Positions 60,383 through 64,000 of a stretch of DNA of 64,000 nucleotides are shown here, piece by piece; position 1 is the first letter of the stretch, and each line of letters opens with the position of its first letter. The translations under genes and the position numbers were made by a program. The notes beneath the pieces were generated by a model, which worked only from the letters and a program-made list of their open reading frames with translations, searched no databases and had not been told where the DNA came from. Source of the DNA: Deltaproteobacteria bacterium (GTDB lineage Bacteria; Desulfobacterota; JAFDED01); contig JAFDED010000001.1 of the NCBI GenBank assembly GCA_019310535.1, positions 84,846 to 148,845 on the forward strand, given 5' to 3'.

Positions 60383-61369
60383 TCACCCGCCAATGCTGGA
60401 CATGCTCCGGTGGCACGTCCTGATCCTACCGGTATGGATGAGATGATTAGCCGGCTTTGAGCGGATGCACCGGGTAAGCATCTCAGCGACCTGCTCATCT
60501 GTCGCGCTGGATCGGAGCAGGGCCAGCAGATCTGTCTCCTCGTCTGAGAACAGGCAATTGCGAAGCTTACCGTCGGCAGTAAGCCGCAGGCGGTTGCAGG
60601 AATTACAGAAAGAGTTGCTCAAGGAGCTGATGAATCCCACCCGACCCGCCGCGCCGACAAATGCAAACATTTGTGCAGGTCCGTCAGAGTTGTAGTGAGC
60701 AACGGGCTCCAGGGGTCTGTACCGCTGGATCACGCTCCGGATTTCTTCTGCCGAAATGGAACAATCGGCGCTCCAGGCCATGCCATCGCCTATGGGCATG
60801 TACTCGATGAATCGGACGTGGAGTGGGTGTTTTTCAGTGATGCGGGCAAAATCCAGGATCTCGTCATCGTTAAATCCCCGGATAGCCACCACATTAATCT
60901 TGATGGGATAAAAACCTACTTCTGAAGCTTTCTGAATGCCGTTCATGACGGTCATCAGGAGATCCCGGCGGGTGATGTGAGCGAACTTTTCACGAGTAAG
61001 AGTGTCCAGGCTCACGTTTATCCGCCGGACCCCAAGATCATAGAGTTCCTGTGCCTTTTCTTCCAGCAGAACGCCGTTGGTGGTGAGGGTGAGCTCGCGG
61101 AGGCCGGGAAGTTGAATGACCTGCCGCATAAATTCCGTTATTCCCCTGCGCACAAGGGGTTCACCGCCGGTGACGCGGATTTTGCGAATACCCAGACCCA
61201 CCGCTACCCTGGCTACTCTGAGAATTTCCTCGTACCGCATGATGCTTCCGTGTCCCATAGATGGAATCCCGGCCTCAGGCATGCAGTAGCGGCACCTCAG
61301 ATTGCAGCGGTCCGTGACAGAAATGCGCAGATAGTCTATGATCCTGTGAAAATTATCCTTGAGTTTCAT
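60383..61369 (-). CDS. moaA: GTP 3',8-cyclase MoaA
   Basis: RIIDYLRISVTDRCNLRCRYCMPEAGIP; IRVTGGEPLVRRGI; FCNSCNRLRLTADGKLRNCLF. Confidence 0.95.
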   Translation of the reverse strand: MKLKDNFHRIIDYLRISVTDRCNLRCRYCMPEAGIPSMGHGSIMRYEEILRVARVAVGLGIRKIRVTGGEPLVRRGITEFMRQVIQLPGLRELTLTTNGVLLEEKAQELYDLGVRRINVSLDTLTREKFAHITRRDLLMTVMNGIQKASEVGFYPIKINVVAIRGFNDDEILDFARITEKHPLHVRFIEYMPIGDGMAWSADCSISAEEIRSVIQRYRPLEPVAHYNSDGPAQMFAFVGAAGRVGFISSLSNSFCNSCNRLRLTADGKLRNCLFSDEETDLLALLRSSATDEQVAEMLTRCIRSKPANHLIHTGRIRTCHRSMSSIGG

Positions 61370-61372
61370 CTC

Positions 61373-61402
61373 AAAAAAAACCGATCCCCGTTTCGGAATC
61401 GG
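61373..61402 (-). terminator. Hairpin plus U8 immediately upstream of moaA (likely riboswitch expression platform)
   Basis: Minus strand gCCGAT tccgaaacgggg ATCGG tttttttt. Confidence 0.7.
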
Positions 61403-61404
61403 CT

Positions 61405-61520
61405 GCCGATGCATTCTCCTTTCCGAAAGCGGGAGGCGTGGCCGTTTCCAGCCGCACCCTGTCGATCAGTCGCCGTGGAATTCAATCGGTAGGCGTACTG
61501 ACTCGGAGAAACTCTTTGTA
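61405..61520 (-). ncRNA. Moco (MoCo/TuCo) RNA-like riboswitch upstream of moaA
   Basis: Minus strand tttctccgagtcagtacgcctaccgattgaattccacggcgactgatcgacagggtgcggctggaaacggccacgcctcccgctttcggaaaggagaa: closing ttctcc/ggagaa stem, GGUGCGGC-loop-GCCACGCC stem, GGAAAGGAG segment; directly 5' of moaA. Confidence 0.65.
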
Positions 61521-62095
61521 TAGGTCAGTTGCTACGATTTTTATAGAGTAGTTAACCAGAAATTGCAAGGAAAAAATAAAATGGGGAGTGGAAGGGGCTT
61601 AACATTTACTAAGCAGGATCCATGATGATGCAAGCGATGCGGACCTTATGGAGGGGAATTGCTTGGTTTGTCCATTGCAGCCTGGAATTTACCCTGTTGG
61701 CGGACAATATCAGGTAAGACCATTTTGTTTTACAATACGGGTGATCAGCAAGAGGAATCCAAGCAGCGACCGGGAAAATTCGTTTGAGGGCGATGGTCCG
61801 CGCTTATTATTGCATCGTATGCTATTCATTTAAAAGGAGAAAGAAGTATGCTATACTATTTTCAAATATTGCAATCGTTTTAGTTTTCTTTTCCCAACCG
61901 CCCTGCATGAAAAAATGTTAATTCTCTCAAACACTTTCAGGCTGATTAACCGCTGAGTCGATCCATCCTTCCAATGGATGCCTCAATGAAATGGACGATT
62001 TATTGCGTGCTAATGGGGATGTCCAATATTTCCTGCTGTATTCTGTTGGTGGATTTTTTCACGTGCGAAGAACGAAACAATAAAAGGAGATCATA

Positions 62096-63250
62096 ATGAA
62101 GAATAACTGTTTTAACTCCGGATTATGGCAAAGAATTTTCCCTGAGGCCATCCCTCCCGGAATCTCCATCGTGGATATGATCGACCGTTATTTCCTGGCA
62201 TACAATGCGGGAAGATTGCGGGAGGTCTGTAATGTGATGGTCGAAAAAATCTTCCGCGATGATGTGGTCGTGGGTATGAGCCTGGCCGGCGCGGCCACGC
62301 CCGCGGGCCTTGGCTCTTCTTGCCTGGTGCCCATGATGGCTGACGGGTTGATTGACTACCTTGTTGTGACAGGCGCGAACATATACCACGATCTCCACTT
62401 CGCGCTGAATCTGCCGCTGTATCGCGGATCTCCCTTTACGAACGACTCCAGCCTTCACAGACAGGGAATAGTGAGGATTTATGATATCTTGATGGAATAC
62501 AAAGTCCTGGCAACCACGGATCACTGGCTGGTAAAGGCTTTAGGACAAAGAGAGTTTCAGACGCGTATGGGGACTTCAAGGCTGCACTGGCTTCTGGGGC
62601 GGCGTGTACATGAGGCGGAACAGCAACATGGCACTTCGGGCATGAGCTTTCTCGCCCAGGCATACCGGTGCGATGTTCCGGTCTTCACTTCCTCGCCCGG
62701 AGACAGTACAATCGGCCTTGACATTGCTGCACTCAATCTCACGGGGCGAGACATTCAAATAGACTCGAGCATCGATGTCAACGAGACGACGGCTATTGTT
62801 TATGAGGCCAAGAAAAACATCGGGAAAAGCGGCGTGGTGATATGGGGCGGGGGCTCTCCGAAGAACTTCATCCTGCAGACTGAACCGGCTTTGCAGGAAG
62901 TGCTCGGGTTCAATATCAAGGGTCATGACTACTTCATCCAGGTCACCGACGCCCGGCCGGATACGGGCGGCCTGTCGGGGGCAACGCCAAGCGAGGCGGT
63001 GAGCTGGTCAAAGATAGATCCGGACATGCTTTCCGATGCGGTGGTATGCTACGCGGACCTGACAATCATCATGCCGCTGGTGGTGGCGTACCTTAGGGAA
63101 AAAGGCGTGCGGCGGGATAATAGGCGTCTGTACCAGAGACTCCCGAACCTTGTTGATGGCCTGCAGAAAGCCTTCATGGAGGTCAAAGACTTCATCCAGG
63201 GTAAGCGCAGCGTCGATGAGACTATCCGGTTCCTAAGAGGGGATAAGTGA
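62096..63250 (+). CDS. Deoxyhypusine synthase-like protein
   Basis: VVVGMSLAGAATPAGLGSSCLVPMMADGLIDYLVVTGANIYHDLHFAL; ARPDTGGLSGATPSEAVSWSKI matching the DHS EAVSWGKI active-site region. Confidence 0.88.
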   Translation: MKNNCFNSGLWQRIFPEAIPPGISIVDMIDRYFLAYNAGRLREVCNVMVEKIFRDDVVVGMSLAGAATPAGLGSSCLVPMMADGLIDYLVVTGANIYHDLHFALNLPLYRGSPFTNDSSLHRQGIVRIYDILMEYKVLATTDHWLVKALGQREFQTRMGTSRLHWLLGRRVHEAEQQHGTSGMSFLAQAYRCDVPVFTSSPGDSTIGLDIAALNLTGRDIQIDSSIDVNETTAIVYEAKKNIGKSGVVIWGGGSPKNFILQTEPALQEVLGFNIKGHDYFIQVTDARPDTGGLSGATPSEAVSWSKIDPDMLSDAVVCYADLTIIMPLVVAYLREKGVRRDNRRLYQRLPNLVDGLQKAFMEVKDFIQGKRSVDETIRFLRGDK

Positions 63251-63389
63251 GGTGTACCCCTTTGTCAAGACAAAAATTAGGCATTATTAAGGTGGACTCC
63301 CTCCCGGGTTGAGCGCTCCGCCCGGATCGGCGGCGCGTCGAGAATGGGCCTTCAAGAGAACTCGTCGGAGGTGCGCCGCCGCAGCCGGG

Positions 63390-63887
63390 AATAAGCTGAT
63401 AGAGGCGATGCTTGAAAATGCAGGCCAGCCCAAGCTTGGATTGATAGGGAATGGCCCGGAATACAGCATGTTTGAATCGCTTCTGATAAATACTGCATTG
63501 TATGTAGAGAGTGAGGATGGCTGGATCTTTTCAAGCCCTCAAAATACCGATGAAGGCATTTATCATGCATGGAAGGCAATAGAGGGGTTCTGCAGATCAG
63601 CAAAAGACGCACCGAAAAATGTCAGCCTGCTATATGATGAGCTTGAAGCCCCTCCTTATGGAGCAAAGAAGGTAATCATTCTTGTCCTGCTTCTTTCAGT
63701 CCTGCTCTACCATAACGAATATGTAAGCGTCTATATCGACGAGACATTCATACCTGTTTTGGGACCGGAGCACTTCGAGCTCTTGGTAAAGAAGCCAGAG
63801 AGATTTGCAGTCAAATATTTCGAGATCATGGAAGTTAAGGTTGAGGTCTTAACCCAAGTTTACCAAATTTTTTGTGATAATCAGTAA
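63390..63887 (+). pseudogene. C-terminal fragment resembling a large defence-associated ATP-binding protein (tentative)
   Basis: NKLIEAMLENAGQPKLGLIGNGPEYSMFESLLINTALY...WKAIEGFCRSAKDAPKNVSLLYDELEAPPYGAKKVIILVLLLSVLLYHNEYVSVYIDETFIPVLGPEHFELLVKKPERFAVKYFEI; no P-loop domain present upstream. Confidence 0.4.
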
Positions 63888-64000
63888 AAATACGATGTTT
63901 TTGACCCTTTGCTGTTTATAAGTCATTGAAATAATTAAGAGCTGCATCTGAAATAGTTAATGTAGTGCCCCATAAGAAAGATTTAGCTTGACATGGGATC

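Overview
The window looks like chromosomal DNA from an anaerobic or metabolically versatile bacterium, probably of the Desulfobacterota/deltaproteobacterial type (inference from gene content). It has about 45 credible protein genes, one initiator tRNA-Met and one likely Moco-type riboswitch. I saw no rRNA and no CRISPR array. Recognisable blocks, left to right: the end of a ZnuA/TroA-type metal ABC transporter; a gluzincin peptidase; a nitroreductase; a TRAP transporter with a LacI regulator; a VIT/VWA protein; MoeA; an orphan pair of sugar-type ABC permeases; a GT39-like membrane protein; a radical SAM protein; an HcnABC/opine-oxidase-like amine oxidase operon with a deacylase; a catabolic block (polysaccharide deacetylase, M20 amidohydrolase, gamma-glutamyltransferase, PreA-like protein) bounded by inverted IS-end remnants; tRNA-fMet and an aldo/keto reductase; a CPA1 antiporter; a C45 acyltransferase + Dpp-like transporter + amidohydrolase + M20 deacylase cluster; rubrerythrin; ABC-F; ADH/SDR; a GlnD-like HD-ACT-ACT protein; a tungstate transporter + MoaA with an upstream riboswitch/terminator; a deoxyhypusine synthase-like protein; and a fragment resembling a defence-associated protein. 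Intergenic regions hold many decayed genes (MGMT, group II intron, adenylate cyclase, rhodanese, OmpA, IS3 OrfA, SDR, DUF362) and two dispersed repeat families. The most interesting items are the 6.7-kb segment bounded by inverted IS ends, the riboswitch plus terminator before moaA, the approximately 100-bp dispersed repeat, the HD-ACT-ACT GlnD-like protein without a nucleotidyltransferase domain, and the two catabolic operons. All calls are by eye from sequence and translations; no database searches were run.
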